Shown here: positions 19,370 through 28,520 of the stretch, piece by piece | How positions within the stretch are numbered: the stretch's first letter is position 1 | Layout of the letters: each line of letters begins with the position of its first letter | Source: Trinickia dabaoshanensis | Lineage (GTDB): Bacteria; Pseudomonadota; Gammaproteobacteria; Burkholderiales; Burkholderiaceae | DNA: 64,000 nucleotides | Reading direction: 5' to 3' | NCBI RefSeq assembly: GCF_002879885.1 | Contig: NZ_PNYA01000009.1 | Span: 62,001-126,000, forward strand | The notes under the pieces: generated by a model | Told to the model about the DNA's origin: nothing | Seen by the model: the letters and a program-made list of their open reading frames with translations, nothing else | Database searches by the model: none | Made by a program: the position numbers and the translations under genes

Positions 19370-20389
19370 ATGCACTCCAAGACGCCCCCGTTCTCCGACC
19401 TGCCGGACCTCGACGACTCCGCGAAGAGCGACGCTGCGCCGCGCGTGCCGCGTTCGCCGCATCGGCGGCTCGCGCCGAAGCGCCGCGCGCCCGGCGGCAA
19501 GGGCGGCCGTCTTCTACGCACGGGCTCGGGCACCATCGTCACGCACGGTATGCCCGATCGAACGCGGCTCGATCTCTATCACCGCGCGCTGACGGCCCGG
19601 TGGCCGGTGTTCTTCGCCTCGCTCGCCGGTTTCTTCGTTCTATTGAACGCTTTCTTTGCCGTGTTGTATTCGCTGGGCCACGCACCCATCGCGAATCAAT
19701 CGCCAGACGGTTTTCTAGGCGCGTTCTTTTTCAGCGTCGAGACGCTCGCGACGGTCGGCTATGGCGACATGCATCCGCAGACGGTCTATGCGCATGCGGT
19801 CGCCTCGCTTGAAATCTTCACGGGGATGTCGAGCATCGCGTTGGCCACGGGCCTGATCTTCGTGCGCTTTTCGAGGCCGCGCTCGCGCATCATCTTTTCG
19901 CGCAACGCCGTGGTATGTCCGCTCGACGGACGCCCCACGCTCATGTTGCGCGCCGCGAACGCGCGGCAAAACGTCATCGTCGAAGCGAAAGCGCGGTTGC
20001 GGCTGATGCGCCACGAGACGAAGCCGGAAGGTTACACGCTGTGGCGAATCATCGATCTGAAGCTGGTGCGCGAACAGCATCCGATCTTCATGCTCGGCTG
20101 GAACCTCATGCACGTGATCGACGAATCGAGCCCGCTGTACGGCGAGACGGCCGAAAGCCTGGCCGCCTGCGAAGCTTCGTTGATGCTGATGATCGAAGGC
20201 GCCGACGAGTGGACGACGCAAACCATGTACGGACGCCATACGTGGGGCCACGAAGATATCCGCTGGCGGCATCGCTTCGCCGATTTGCTGCGCGACGACG
20301 AGGAAGGCGTCACGCACATCGACTATTCGAAGTTCGATACGCTGCAGCCGCTCGGCGAATCGGGCGGGGCGTCGAGCGACTTGGGCTAA
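19370..20389 (+). CDS. Inward-rectifier potassium channel, KirBac1.1 homologue
   Basis: The product (339 residues) is an inner-membrane homotetrameric K+ channel. TM1 (about 78-100) is followed by the pore helix and selectivity filter TVGYGD (128-133), TM2 (about 145-170) and a cytosolic Kir immunoglobulin-like domain (about 180-335). Long stretches match the KirBac1.1 sequence I remember from Burkholderia pseudomallei, for example GAFFFSVETLATVGYGDMHP and MHVIDESSPL. The start at MHSKTPPF gives the known length; a GTG 48 bp upstream is an alternative. The N-terminal 60 residues are basic and Pro-rich, as in KirBac. Confidence 0.93.
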   Translation: MHSKTPPFSDLPDLDDSAKSDAAPRVPRSPHRRLAPKRRAPGGKGGRLLRTGSGTIVTHGMPDRTRLDLYHRALTARWPVFFASLAGFFVLLNAFFAVLYSLGHAPIANQSPDGFLGAFFFSVETLATVGYGDMHPQTVYAHAVASLEIFTGMSSIALATGLIFVRFSRPRSRIIFSRNAVVCPLDGRPTLMLRAANARQNVIVEAKARLRLMRHETKPEGYTLWRIIDLKLVREQHPIFMLGWNLMHVIDESSPLYGETAESLAACEASLMLMIEGADEWTTQTMYGRHTWGHEDIRWRHRFADLLRDDEEGVTHIDYSKFDTLQPLGESGGASSDLG

Positions 20390-20426
20390 TCGGCCGGGCC
20401 CTTTTTCGCCACGGTGCGGCTAGCGG

Positions 20427-20948
20427 CTACTCTCCGCCCTTGCCGGCCGAGCGAGCTTTTCGCACGAGATCGGGCAAGCCGTCGTGCGCGCCCATCTCGC
20501 GTTCGGGCCAATCGAGCCAACGGTCGGGCCGCGTCGCCTCGTGGGCCTCGTTCCGCGGGTAGCGAATGCGGTTCTCGGCCTTGGCCGGCTCACCCACCAC
20601 GATCAACCGCACCTCGCTTTCCGTGTTGTTGATGAACGTATGGCAGATGCCCGTCCCGGCGGGAAAACCGACGGCGTCGCCGGGCGCCAACCGGTGCAAG
20701 TGCCCGTCTATCCAGGCGTCGGGCGTACCTTCGAGCACGAAAACGAACTCCTCCTCCGCGCTCTCGGCATGCGGGTACGAGGTCCGGCGCCCGGGCAACA
20801 AACGCACGTGATGAATGCCGATACGCGTGAGCCCGAGCTTCGCCGCGAGCGGTGCGCCGATCGCCATGAGTTCGGTGTCGTTCCTGTAATGGGCGTTGTC
20901 TTCGCCCTCGAGTTCGGTCCAGTGCCGGATAAAGCTCGGACGTTCCAT
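20427..20948 (-). CDS. Cupin-domain protein
   Basis: This 173-residue cytosolic protein has a single cupin barrel (about 45-130). The metal-binding motifs are HVRLLPGRRTSYPHAESAEE and then GDAVGFPAGTGICHTFIN, which supply His and Glu ligands. The start is fixed by a GGAGA Shine-Dalgarno 7 nt upstream, although the frame stays open 103 codons further through the candidate small RNA. The reaction is unknown; similar proteins are annotated only as cupins. Confidence 0.82.
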   Translation of the reverse strand: MERPSFIRHWTELEGEDNAHYRNDTELMAIGAPLAAKLGLTRIGIHHVRLLPGRRTSYPHAESAEEEFVFVLEGTPDAWIDGHLHRLAPGDAVGFPAGTGICHTFINNTESEVRLIVVGEPAKAENRIRYPRNEAHEATRPDRWLDWPEREMGAHDGLPDLVRKARSAGKGGE

Positions 20949-21024
20949 TCGGTTTCTCCGCGGGAAATGTCCGCCATTGTTCGCAGGAATTCGAATGGCG
21001 TGCAATAGGCGTGCGCGGAAGGGC

Positions 21025-21055
21025 AAAAAAAAGACGCGCGCAAAAAAGCGGCGTC
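21025..21055 (-). terminator. Intrinsic terminator of the candidate small RNA
   Basis: GACGC pairs with GCGTC and CGC with GCG (one bulged base), closing a six-T loop. Eight consecutive T residues follow on the minus strand. This is the clearest rho-independent terminator seen in the window. It lies inside the region between the Abi-like gene and the cupin gene, where no coding sequence is expected. Confidence 0.75.
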
Positions 21056-21153
21056 CTTTTCGAGATTGGGTGTGACCCGCGAACTCAGGGCCACAGACTG
21101 ACCTAGATCCGTACACCGGCACGTGGGTCCGGGAGAGGGATGGGTAGGGCTGC
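21025..21153 (-). ncRNA. Candidate small RNA upstream of the cupin gene
   Basis: A TATACT -10 element (minus strand, 21165-21160) is followed about 7 nt later by a probable start near 21153. After roughly 100 nt comes a GC-rich hairpin (21033-21055) and a perfect run of eight T residues (21025-21032), a complete intrinsic terminator. The interior is rich in C and G and contains small stems such as GGGT/ACCC. The -35 is weak. It does not resemble 6S, 4.5S, tmRNA or RNase P RNA. It could also be a long attenuated leader of the cupin gene, which starts 76 bp beyond the terminator. Confidence 0.45.
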
Positions 21154-21255
21154 CTAGCCAGTATATCTGATTTTTTCGCTAGACCGTCCGTGTACGCCCA
21201 GGACCGATAACAATGCACCTTCTCCGTCAGCCGGCTACGAGCCGACAAAACAAGC

Positions 21256-21951
21256 ATGAATTGGAACGATTTCGAAACGGCGTTCTCGCCCGCGCGCGTA
21301 GGGCGTTACAAGTCTAGGTACCGAAGCGACGAGTCGCAAGCGATGACGGCATACTTGCACAACCTATGGATCAGTGAGTCGTTAACTCCATTTTTCTCCA
21401 CCGTTGAGATCGCCCTTAGAAATTCAATGCATAGGCAACTGAGCGCCCATTTCGGACGAGCCGACTGGTGGGATTCGTGGGCCGGCAACCGGGCCCACCA
21501 GGGGCAATTCGACCGCGTTCAAGCGGCCTATTCGAAGCTCCGGCGCCGCCGGGAGCCTGCGACAGCCGATAAAGTTGTCGCGGAACTCACTTTCGGCTTC
21601 TGGGCAACGCTACTGAATGTAGAGTTTCAACATAGCCTGCGGTCCCCGCTTCGCAAAGCGTTTCCGCACTGCCCTAAGCCGGAGCGGCAACTTCGGACCA
21701 TTTCGGCCCACGTCAATACGCTCCGAGACGTGCGTAATCGAGCATTTCACCATGAGCCCGTCCTTTGGCTAGCGCCGGACGTCGATACCGTCTACACAAA
21801 CGGGCTAAAGCTGGTGTCATGGATTCACGGACCGTTGGAAACATGGCTCGTCAATCTCAGTCGGGTCCGTGCGACATGGACCGATTGGAAACGCGCGGAA
21901 GCCGGCTTCGCGGTGCGCAATGCGCGGAAATCCGCGCCGCACGCGACATAG
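21256..21951 (+). CDS. Abi-like protein with HEPN motif
   Basis: The 231-residue protein matches the Abi_2/AbiD-F-like family, whose members are abortive-infection or toxin-like proteins. Seen directly: LWISESLTPFFSTVEIALRNSMH near residues 38-60 and, near residue 160, LRDVRNRAFHHEP, which contains the HEPN ribonuclease signature R-x4-H. It probably acts as a cytosolic RNA-cleaving or RNA-binding defence protein (inference). It has no recognisable antitoxin neighbour and a poor Shine-Dalgarno. Base composition is less GC-rich than its neighbours, suggesting acquisition by transfer. Confidence 0.75.
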   Translation: MNWNDFETAFSPARVGRYKSRYRSDESQAMTAYLHNLWISESLTPFFSTVEIALRNSMHRQLSAHFGRADWWDSWAGNRAHQGQFDRVQAAYSKLRRRREPATADKVVAELTFGFWATLLNVEFQHSLRSPLRKAFPHCPKPERQLRTISAHVNTLRDVRNRAFHHEPVLWLAPDVDTVYTNGLKLVSWIHGPLETWLVNLSRVRATWTDWKRAEAGFAVRNARKSAPHAT

Positions 21952-22169
21952 CGGCACACGCAGCGCCACTACCGAGAAAGGTTTCCCTCCGATCTCGTCC
22001 CTTGCGCGCATAAATCACCTCGCCCACTGGCCGGTGCAGGTCAGATAGCAAAAATCCTCCCCCTCCGAAGCGAAAGAATAGATCCTTCGCAACCCCGAGC
22101 CGCGTCATATCGTCATCGGCCCGCCGTCGACATCGCAAGGGGTAAAAAAGGGATGAAGGAGACACAACC

Positions 22170-25100
22170 ATGACCGCCCGCCTGCCCATCGACGGCACGC
22201 CTGCTCTATCCGAGTACAAGCTCACCGACAATCTGTCCGCCACGCGCGGCCGGATCTTCCTCACCGGCACCCAGGCGCTCGTGCGCATCTTGCTCGCGCA
22301 GCGCGATCTCGACCGCGCGCAAGGCTTGAACACGGCCGGATTCGTGAGCGGCTACCGCGGCTCGCCCCTCGGCATGGTCGATCAGCAGATGTGGAAAGCC
22401 AAAAAGCTGCTCGATGCGGCCGATGTGCGCTTCCTGCCCGCCATCAACGAAGAGCTCGGCGGCACCGCCGTACTCGGCACGCAGCGCGTCGAAGCCGATC
22501 CCGAACGCACCGTCGACGGCGTATTCGCCATGTGGTACGGCAAGGGTCCCGGCGTGGATCGCGCCGGCGACGCCTTGAAACACGGCAATGCCTATGGCTC
22601 GTCGCCGCATGGCGGCGTACTGGTGGTCGCGGGCGACGATCATGGTTGCGTGTCGTCCTCGATGCCGCATCAAAGCGATTTCGCGATGATGGCCTGGCAC
22701 ATGCCGATCGTGAACCCGTCGAATATCGCAGACATGCTCGAGTTCGGCGCCTACGGCTACGCACTCTCGCGCTTTTCGGGTGCCTGGGTCGGCTTCAAGG
22801 CCATCTCGGAGACGGTCGAATCGGGTTCCACCGTCGATCTCGATGCACTGACGACGCACTGGCCCGTCCCCGGCGATTTCGCGCCGCCACCCGGCGGCCT
22901 GCATAACCGCTGGCCCGATCTGCCGAGCCTCACCATCGAAGCGCGCCTCGCGGCAAAGCTCGAAGCCGTGCGCCTATTCGCCCGCACGAACAGCATCGAC
23001 AAATGGGTGGCGGCGAGCCCGCGCGCCGACGTCGGCATCGTCACCTGCGGCAAGGCCCACCTCGATTTGATGGAAGCGCTGCGGCGGCTCGATCTGACGG
23101 TCGCCGATCTCGATGCGGCCGGCGTGCGCATCTACAAGGTCGGACTCTCGTTCCCGCTCGAGACGACGCGCCTCGATACGTTCGTCGAAGGCCTGAAAGA
23201 AGTACTCGTGATCGAGGAGAAAGGCCCCGTCATCGAGCAGCAGATCAAAGACCATCTGTACAACCGCGCCGCGCAAGCGCGCCCCGCCGTGATCGGCAAG
23301 CACGACGCGCAAGGCGCCCCGCTGCTCTCCGCGCTCGGCGAGCTGCGCCCCTCACGCGTGTTGCCGGTATTCGCCGAATGGCTCGCGCGCCATAAGCCTG
23401 CGCTCGACCGGCGCGAGCGCGTCGTCGATCTCGTCGCGCCTACTATCTTGTCGAACGCCGCCGACAGTGTGCGCCGCACGCCGTACTTCTGCTCGGGCTG
23501 CCCGCACAACACGTCCACCAAAGTGCCCGAGGGCTCGATCGCCCATGCCGGGATCGGCTGCCATTTCATGGCCTCGTGGATGGATCGGGGCACGACAGGC
23601 CTCATTCAAATGGGCGGCGAGGGCGTGGACTGGGCGTCGCATTCGATGTTCACCAAGACCCGGCACGTCTTTCAAAACCTCGGCGACGGCACCTACTTCC
23701 ATTCGGGCATCCTCGCGATCCGGCAAGCCGTAGCCGCGAAAACGAACATCACCTACAAGATTCTCTATAACGACGCCGTCGCCATGACGGGCGGGCAGCC
23801 CGTGGACGGCAGCATCTCCGTGCCGCAAATCGCCCGGCAAGTAGAAGCCGAAGGCGTCTCGCGTTTCGTGGTCGTATCGGACGAGCCCGAGAAGTACGAC
23901 GGCCATCACGGCCTGTTCCCGAAGGGCACCACGTTCCATCATCGGCGCGAACTCGACGCCGTCCAACGCGAGTTGCGCGAAACATCGGGGGTGACGGTGC
24001 TCATCTACGATCAAACATGCGCCGCCGAGAAACGCCGCCGCCGCAAAAAAGGCGAATTCCCCGACCCGGACAAGCGCCTTTTCATCAACGAGCAAGTCTG
24101 TGAAGGCTGCGGCGACTGCGGCGTGCAATCGAATTGCCTTTCCGTGGAACCCATCGAAACGCCGCTCGGACGCAAGCGCCGTATCGATCAATCGTCGTGC
24201 AACAAGGACTTCTCCTGCGTCAACGGCTTTTGCCCGAGCTTCGTCACGATCGAAGGCGGCAAGCTGAAGAAAGCAGCGGGCGCGGCCTTCGACGAAGCGG
24301 CGCTCGAGCGGTGCGTTCAAAACCTGCCGGTGCCGCAAGCGGGCCTCGATGCGGCACCGTACGACATCCTCGTCACGGGCGTAGGCGGTACGGGCGTCGT
24401 GACGGTCGGCGCGTTGATCAGCATGGCTGCTCACCTAGAAGGCAAGAGCGCCTCCGTGCTCGACTTCATGGGCTTTGCGCAAAAGGGCGGCTCGGTGCTC
24501 TCGTTCGTGCGGTTCGCGGCGCGCGACGAATGGCTCAATCAAGTGCGCATCGACACGCAGCAAGCCGACGTGCTGCTCGCTTGCGACATGGTCGTGGGCG
24601 CCAGCGCCGACGCGCTGCAAACGGTGCGCCACGGCCGCACGCGCATCGTCGTCAACACGCATGCGATCCCGAACGCCTCGTTTGTCGGCAACCCCGACGC
24701 CGACCTGCACGCCGACGCGCTCGTGGACAAGATGCGCCACGCCGCCGGTGCCGAACGCATGTCGAGCTGCGACGCGCAGGCACTCGCCGCCAAGTTCCTC
24801 GGCGACACGATCGGCGCGAACATCCTCATGCTCGGCTTCGCCTGGCAACTCGGTCTCGTGCCCGTCTCGCACGCAGCCCTGATGCGCGCGATCGAGTTGA
24901 ACAACGTCGCGGTGCCGATGAACAAACTGGCCTTCGCGGTCGGCCGTCTCGCAGCCGGCGCACCCGATGCGCTCGAAGCCCTATGGGCCGAACGCCATGC
25001 CGCGCGTACGGCACGGGCAACCGGCGAGCAGCCGGAAGCGGCCCTCGACCTCGATGCGCTGATCGCGGATCGTGAGACGCGTCTTGCCGCGTACGGCGGC

Positions 25101-25772
25101 GCGCGTTACGTCGAGCGCTATCGCGCGCTCGTCAACGCCGCACGCGAGGCCGATCGCCGGGTAGCCGGCGCGAACGTCGCCCGCGCCGTGGCGGCCACGT
25201 TCTATCGATTGTTGGCGGTCAAGGACGAATACGAGGTGGCACGGCTGCACACCGACGGCGCCTTGCGCGCCGCGCTGGAGGCCCAGTTCGAAGGCACCGC
25301 CGGCAAGGACTTCACGGTGAAATTCAATCTCGCCCCGCCTGCGCTCTCGAAAGCCCGCGCAGGTCAAGTCCCGAGCAAGAAGACGTTCGGCGCATGGATG
25401 TGGCCGGTGCTCGGCATGCTCGCGAAATGGCGCGGTTTGCGCGGCACGGCGCTCGATCCGTTCGGCCGCACCGTCGAGCGCCGCATGGAGCGCGCGCTCG
25501 CGAACGACTACGAGGCGACGATGCTACGCGCCCTTGCGCTGCTCGATGCCGTCAATGCCGACGACGTGGCCGCGCTTGCCGCGCTGCACGCGAAGGTGCG
25601 CGGCTACGGTCACGTCAAGCTGCGCAACCTCGCCGGCGTCAAACGCGCCGAGCGCGAGGCCGCGACGCGGCTAGGCCTGGAGGCGGCCACGAGCGCGGCC
25701 GTGCAGCAAGCCCTCGACGAAATGAAAGGTGCCGGTTCGCTGCGCGGCATTCCCGTCGTGCTCGCCAAGTAA
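22170..25772 (+). CDS. Fused indolepyruvate ferredoxin oxidoreductase
   Basis: This 1200-residue, cytosolic 2-oxoacid oxidoreductase has the alpha-like and gamma-like parts fused. In order: a pyrimidine-binding region, a TPP-binding region with SGCPHNTSTKVPEG, GIGCHFMASWMDRG and an NDAVAMTGGQPVDG loop, a 4Fe-4S motif CEGCGDC plus later Cys residues (about 640-690), and a gamma domain beginning TGVGGTGVVTVGALI (about 735). Such enzymes decarboxylate aryl or branched 2-oxoacids from transaminated amino acids to acyl-CoA. An AAGGAGA Shine-Dalgarno supports the start. A branched-chain amino acid binding protein is convergent. Confidence 0.93.
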   Translation: MTARLPIDGTPALSEYKLTDNLSATRGRIFLTGTQALVRILLAQRDLDRAQGLNTAGFVSGYRGSPLGMVDQQMWKAKKLLDAADVRFLPAINEELGGTAVLGTQRVEADPERTVDGVFAMWYGKGPGVDRAGDALKHGNAYGSSPHGGVLVVAGDDHGCVSSSMPHQSDFAMMAWHMPIVNPSNIADMLEFGAYGYALSRFSGAWVGFKAISETVESGSTVDLDALTTHWPVPGDFAPPPGGLHNRWPDLPSLTIEARLAAKLEAVRLFARTNSIDKWVAASPRADVGIVTCGKAHLDLMEALRRLDLTVADLDAAGVRIYKVGLSFPLETTRLDTFVEGLKEVLVIEEKGPVIEQQIKDHLYNRAAQARPAVIGKHDAQGAPLLSALGELRPSRVLPVFAEWLARHKPALDRRERVVDLVAPTILSNAADSVRRTPYFCSGCPHNTSTKVPEGSIAHAGIGCHFMASWMDRGTTGLIQMGGEGVDWASHSMFTKTRHVFQNLGDGTYFHSGILAIRQAVAAKTNITYKILYNDAVAMTGGQPVDGSISVPQIARQVEAEGVSRFVVVSDEPEKYDGHHGLFPKGTTFHHRRELDAVQRELRETSGVTVLIYDQTCAAEKRRRRKKGEFPDPDKRLFINEQVCEGCGDCGVQSNCLSVEPIETPLGRKRRIDQSSCNKDFSCVNGFCPSFVTIEGGKLKKAAGAAFDEAALERCVQNLPVPQAGLDAAPYDILVTGVGGTGVVTVGALISMAAHLEGKSASVLDFMGFAQKGGSVLSFVRFAARDEWLNQVRIDTQQADVLLACDMVVGASADALQTVRHGRTRIVVNTHAIPNASFVGNPDADLHADALVDKMRHAAGAERMSSCDAQALAAKFLGDTIGANILMLGFAWQLGLVPVSHAALMRAIELNNVAVPMNKLAFAVGRLAAGAPDALEALWAERHAARTARATGEQPEAALDLDALIADRETRLAAYGGARYVERYRALVNAAREADRRVAGANVARAVAATFYRLLAVKDEYEVARLHTDGALRAALEAQFEGTAGKDFTVKFNLAPPALSKARAGQVPSKKTFGAWMWPVLGMLAKWRGLRGTALDPFGRTVERRMERALANDYEATMLRALALLDAVNADDVAALAALHAKVRGYGHVKLRNLAGVKRAEREAATRLGLEAATSAAVQQALDEMKGAGSLRGIPVVLAK

Positions 25773-25797
25773 GCCGCCTCGCGGCACTCGATCGAAG

Positions 25798-25828
25798 GCG
25801 GGTCGCGCTTTTATACGGCGCGACCCGC
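25798..25828. terminator. Strong convergent stem-loop
   Basis: A perfect 11-bp stem (GCGGGTCGCGC/GCGCGACCCGC) with a 9-nt AT-rich loop lies between the convergent oxidoreductase and binding-protein genes. Neither side has a clean U-run, but the position and stability suggest a bidirectional transcription end. Confidence 0.6.
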
Positions 25829-25844
25829 TTCGTGTCGAAGCCGC

Positions 25845-27026
25845 TTACTTCGGCGTCACCCAGTTTCCGTTGGCGTCGAGCTCGCGGTAAGCCTTGAAGT
25901 CCGGACCGTCCGCAATCACGGCCATATAAACCGCCTTGCTGCGGTCGCCCTTCTCGTTAAACGTGATGTCGCCCGTCGCGCCCTTGAAACCCGACACCTT
26001 GTGCAAGGCGGCCACGATATCCTCGCGCTTCGTCGAGTTGGCCGCGGCAATCGCCTTGGCCGTCACCGACACCGCATCGTACTCGTAGATCGAGTACGGT
26101 CCGGGAACCGCATCGGCGCCATAGGCCTTCTTGTAGTCGGCAACGAAACGCCGCGCCTTGGCGCCGCTCAAAAACTGCGGCAGCGGCGCCGTGGTGCAGA
26201 TCATCCCTTTGGCGGCCGAACCGGCCGATCGTATCAACGTCGGATCGGTCGTCCCGTCTCCGCCCATCACGTATTTGACGGGCAATTTCAATTGCCTCAC
26301 GTCCTTCGCGATCAGCGCGGCCTCGGGATAGTAGCCGGTGTAGTAGACGACATCCGGCTTGAGCGCGCCGACGTTCTTCGCCACCTCGGCATAGTCCATT
26401 TGTCCCGGCGTCACCGCGTCGTCATACACCACCTCGACGCCCTCTTTCTTCAACGCCTGAACCGTGTTCTCGGCCAAGCCCTTCGAATAGGTGGTGTTGT
26501 CGTTGACGACGGCAACGGATTTCGCATGCAACACTTCTTTCATGAACTTCGCGGCGAACGGGCCTTGCTCATCGTCCCGGCCGATCGTTCGAAACGCTTC
26601 GCTCCAGCCTTTTTCGGTCAACTCGGGGTTCGTCGAGGCATCCATGACAAAGGCCAGACCCGCGCCGTGAAACACGCGCAACTCGGGCAACGCCGCGCTC
26701 GAGCAATAGCCGCCCGCCACGGCCACCACGCCTTTTTGAACGAGCGCTTGCGCGGCGGTGGCCGCGGCGTCCGCATCGCACTTGTCGTCTTCGCTCACGA
26801 GTTCGATTTTCTTGCCGAGCACGCCGCCCTTCGCATTGATATCGGCGGCCGCGAGTTGCGCGCCGTTCAAAATGTCCTTGCCGGCCCGCGAGTAGCTGCC
26901 CGAAAGCGGCGCGGGTACACCGATCTTGATCGTGCCTTGGTCTTGCGCATGCGCAGCGCCCGGGGCGATCGCGACCGTCGATACCGCGAGAATGAGCGCC
27001 GCTAGCGGCGAATGCCGAACCATCAT
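25845..27026 (-). CDS. Branched-chain amino acid ABC transporter substrate-binding protein
   Basis: This is a periplasmic Leu/Ile/Val-type (type I) binding protein of 393 residues. The signal peptide starts MMVRHSPLAALILAVSTVAI and ends near AAHA. The mature chain begins DQGTIKIGVPAPLSGSYSRAG, the family's ligand-binding N terminus, and later has GKDILNGAQLAAADINAKGG. A GGAG Shine-Dalgarno 7 nt before the first ATG decides between the two adjacent ATGs. No permease or ATPase genes are adjacent, so it either works with a distant transporter or is a lone sensor protein. Confidence 0.92.
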   Translation of the reverse strand: MMVRHSPLAALILAVSTVAIAPGAAHAQDQGTIKIGVPAPLSGSYSRAGKDILNGAQLAAADINAKGGVLGKKIELVSEDDKCDADAAATAAQALVQKGVVAVAGGYCSSAALPELRVFHGAGLAFVMDASTNPELTEKGWSEAFRTIGRDDEQGPFAAKFMKEVLHAKSVAVVNDNTTYSKGLAENTVQALKKEGVEVVYDDAVTPGQMDYAEVAKNVGALKPDVVYYTGYYPEAALIAKDVRQLKLPVKYVMGGDGTTDPTLIRSAGSAAKGMICTTAPLPQFLSGAKARRFVADYKKAYGADAVPGPYSIYEYDAVSVTAKAIAAANSTKREDIVAALHKVSGFKGATGDITFNEKGDRSKAVYMAVIADGPDFKAYRELDANGNWVTPK

Positions 27027-27245
27027 GTCTGTGCTCCTTTTGCTTTTTTTTCAATGAGAGCGCGTCTCGGCCGGTGCCGCAGCAAGCATCGAGGGGGCGC
27101 GGCGCGCATATCGCAGGTAGCAATACGCGCGCCGCGCGCAGTCGGAAGACGGGATGCCGATCGCGCCTACCCAGATGATAGGCGCGCAGACGGACAGATC
27201 AAGCCACCGCCGGAGGGACCCGGCGGCGCTTCGGTGCGGCCAGGC

Positions 27246-28520
27246 TCAGCTTTCGGGCTCGTTGAGCCAGTCGATATCGCCGCACAGTACGCAAAGGCGT
27301 TCGCCGATACGCACGGCCATCGACAGCGTTACGCAAGGTAGCGCTTCGTTGATCGACAGGTAGGGCTTGGTCGCATGAATGCGGTCGGGCGACTCCATGG
27401 CCGCATTGAAATATGGCCGGCGCATCCAGTTCGCGCCTTGCGCATCGGCCACGGGTAAAAAGCGCGCTTCATGGCCCGCGCGATCGGCGCGCAGCACGAC
27501 ATTGCGCCCGGCCTGCCGGCCATTCTCGTCGAGTAGAAAGCAGCGCGCCGCATGATCGAGCGCCAGAAAATTCCAGCACACTTCCTCGAGCGGCTCGCCT
27601 TGCGCCAGCCGCTCGCCGGCCCGTCCGAAAGCATGCAAGTACGGCGCGAGCCGGTTCGCGCGCAGCCGCTCGCGCGCCGCGCTGTGCTCGCGATGCCGCT
27701 GCGCCAGCGCCGCGATCCGGTCGCCCGCATAGGCGCTGTCCGCCGTGCCCGGACTCGGGCGTCCGAAGTGAAAGCCCTGGACGAAATCCGTATCGCACGA
27801 GAAGGCGAGTTGCGCCTCGTGCTCCGTCTCTACACCTTCGATGAGCACGAGCTTGCCCGCTTCGTGCAGCATCGATACGAAGCCCGGCAGGATCGCCGCC
27901 GCTTCGGTGCGATGCGCCGCTTGCGACAGCATCATGCGATCGACCTTCACGATGTCGGGATCGAGTTGCCAGATCCGCTCGAGATTCGAATCGCCTGCGC
28001 CGAAATCGTCGAGCGCGATCAAGAAGCCTTGCTCTCGGAACAGGCGCGCCTCCTCGGCGAGCTTATCGAAATCCTCGGCGCGCACGGCCTGCAACTCGAT
28101 CACGATACGGCGCGGCGACAACTGCAAGCGCTCGAGATGCGCGCGAAACGCCGCCGCATGATACGAGTCCGCCAATGCGCCGGGGTGAACGTTCAAAAAC
28201 AGCCACTCACGCTCGGCTTTCAATGCCTTGAAGTTCTCCAGATGCAGCGACTGGGCGAGGCGATCCACATAGTGCAACTCGCCTTGCCGCGCCGCATCGC
28301 CGAACACATCGAGCGGCGGCACCGGCCGATCGAAGATGTCGTGCGCGCGCAGCAAGCCCTCGTAACCCACGGCTCGCAGGTGCGACAGACTGAAGATCGG
28401 CTGAAACACGCTGGTGAGCGTGAGGTCTCGATGGCGTAGCGCGTAGCGCTGCTGGCCGGATGTGACGTCCGACTCGAGCGCGAGCCCGGCGGCCGTGTCC
28501 TCGCGAACGGGCGTCACCAT
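27246..28520 (-). CDS. EAL-domain cyclic di-GMP phosphodiesterase
   Basis: This 424-residue cytosolic protein has an EAL domain (about 30-270) followed by a C-terminal domain of about 140 residues that resembles the Cache-like extension of YkuI-type EAL proteins. The metal and catalytic residues are kept: YEGLLR, FLNVHPGAL, VIELQ, ALDDFGAGDSNL, IVKVDR, IEGVETE and QGFHFGRP. The second Glu of the usual ELTE is Ala. Hydrolysis of c-di-GMP to pGpG is therefore likely. A GGAGG Shine-Dalgarno fixes the start. A 28-bp inverted repeat lies just upstream. Confidence 0.88.
   Translation of the reverse strand: MVTPVREDTAAGLALESDVTSGQQRYALRHRDLTLTSVFQPIFSLSHLRAVGYEGLLRAHDIFDRPVPPLDVFGDAARQGELHYVDRLAQSLHLENFKALKAEREWLFLNVHPGALADSYHAAAFRAHLERLQLSPRRIVIELQAVRAEDFDKLAEEARLFREQGFLIALDDFGAGDSNLERIWQLDPDIVKVDRMMLSQAAHRTEAAAILPGFVSMLHEAGKLVLIEGVETEHEAQLAFSCDTDFVQGFHFGRPSPGTADSAYAGDRIAALAQRHREHSAARERLRANRLAPYLHAFGRAGERLAQGEPLEEVCWNFLALDHAARCFLLDENGRQAGRNVVLRADRAGHEARFLPVADAQGANWMRRPYFNAAMESPDRIHATKPYLSINEALPCVTLSMAVRIGERLCVLCGDIDWLNEPES

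Noticed and set aside
21025-21153. 6S RNA or signal-recognition-particle RNA
   Set aside because: No GGAAGGAAGC-type SRP loop and no 6S-like long imperfect hairpin; the usual 6S neighbour fau is elsewhere in the window.
20949-21257. N-terminal extension of the cupin ORF through the terminator region
   Set aside because: The cupin has a good Shine-Dalgarno at the later ATG, and the upstream part contains an intrinsic terminator.
21857-22333. Minus-strand frame between the Abi-like and oxidoreductase genes
   Set aside because: A short stretch looks protein-like, but the frame overlaps two well-supported genes and shows no family pattern; could be a gene remnant, not supportable.
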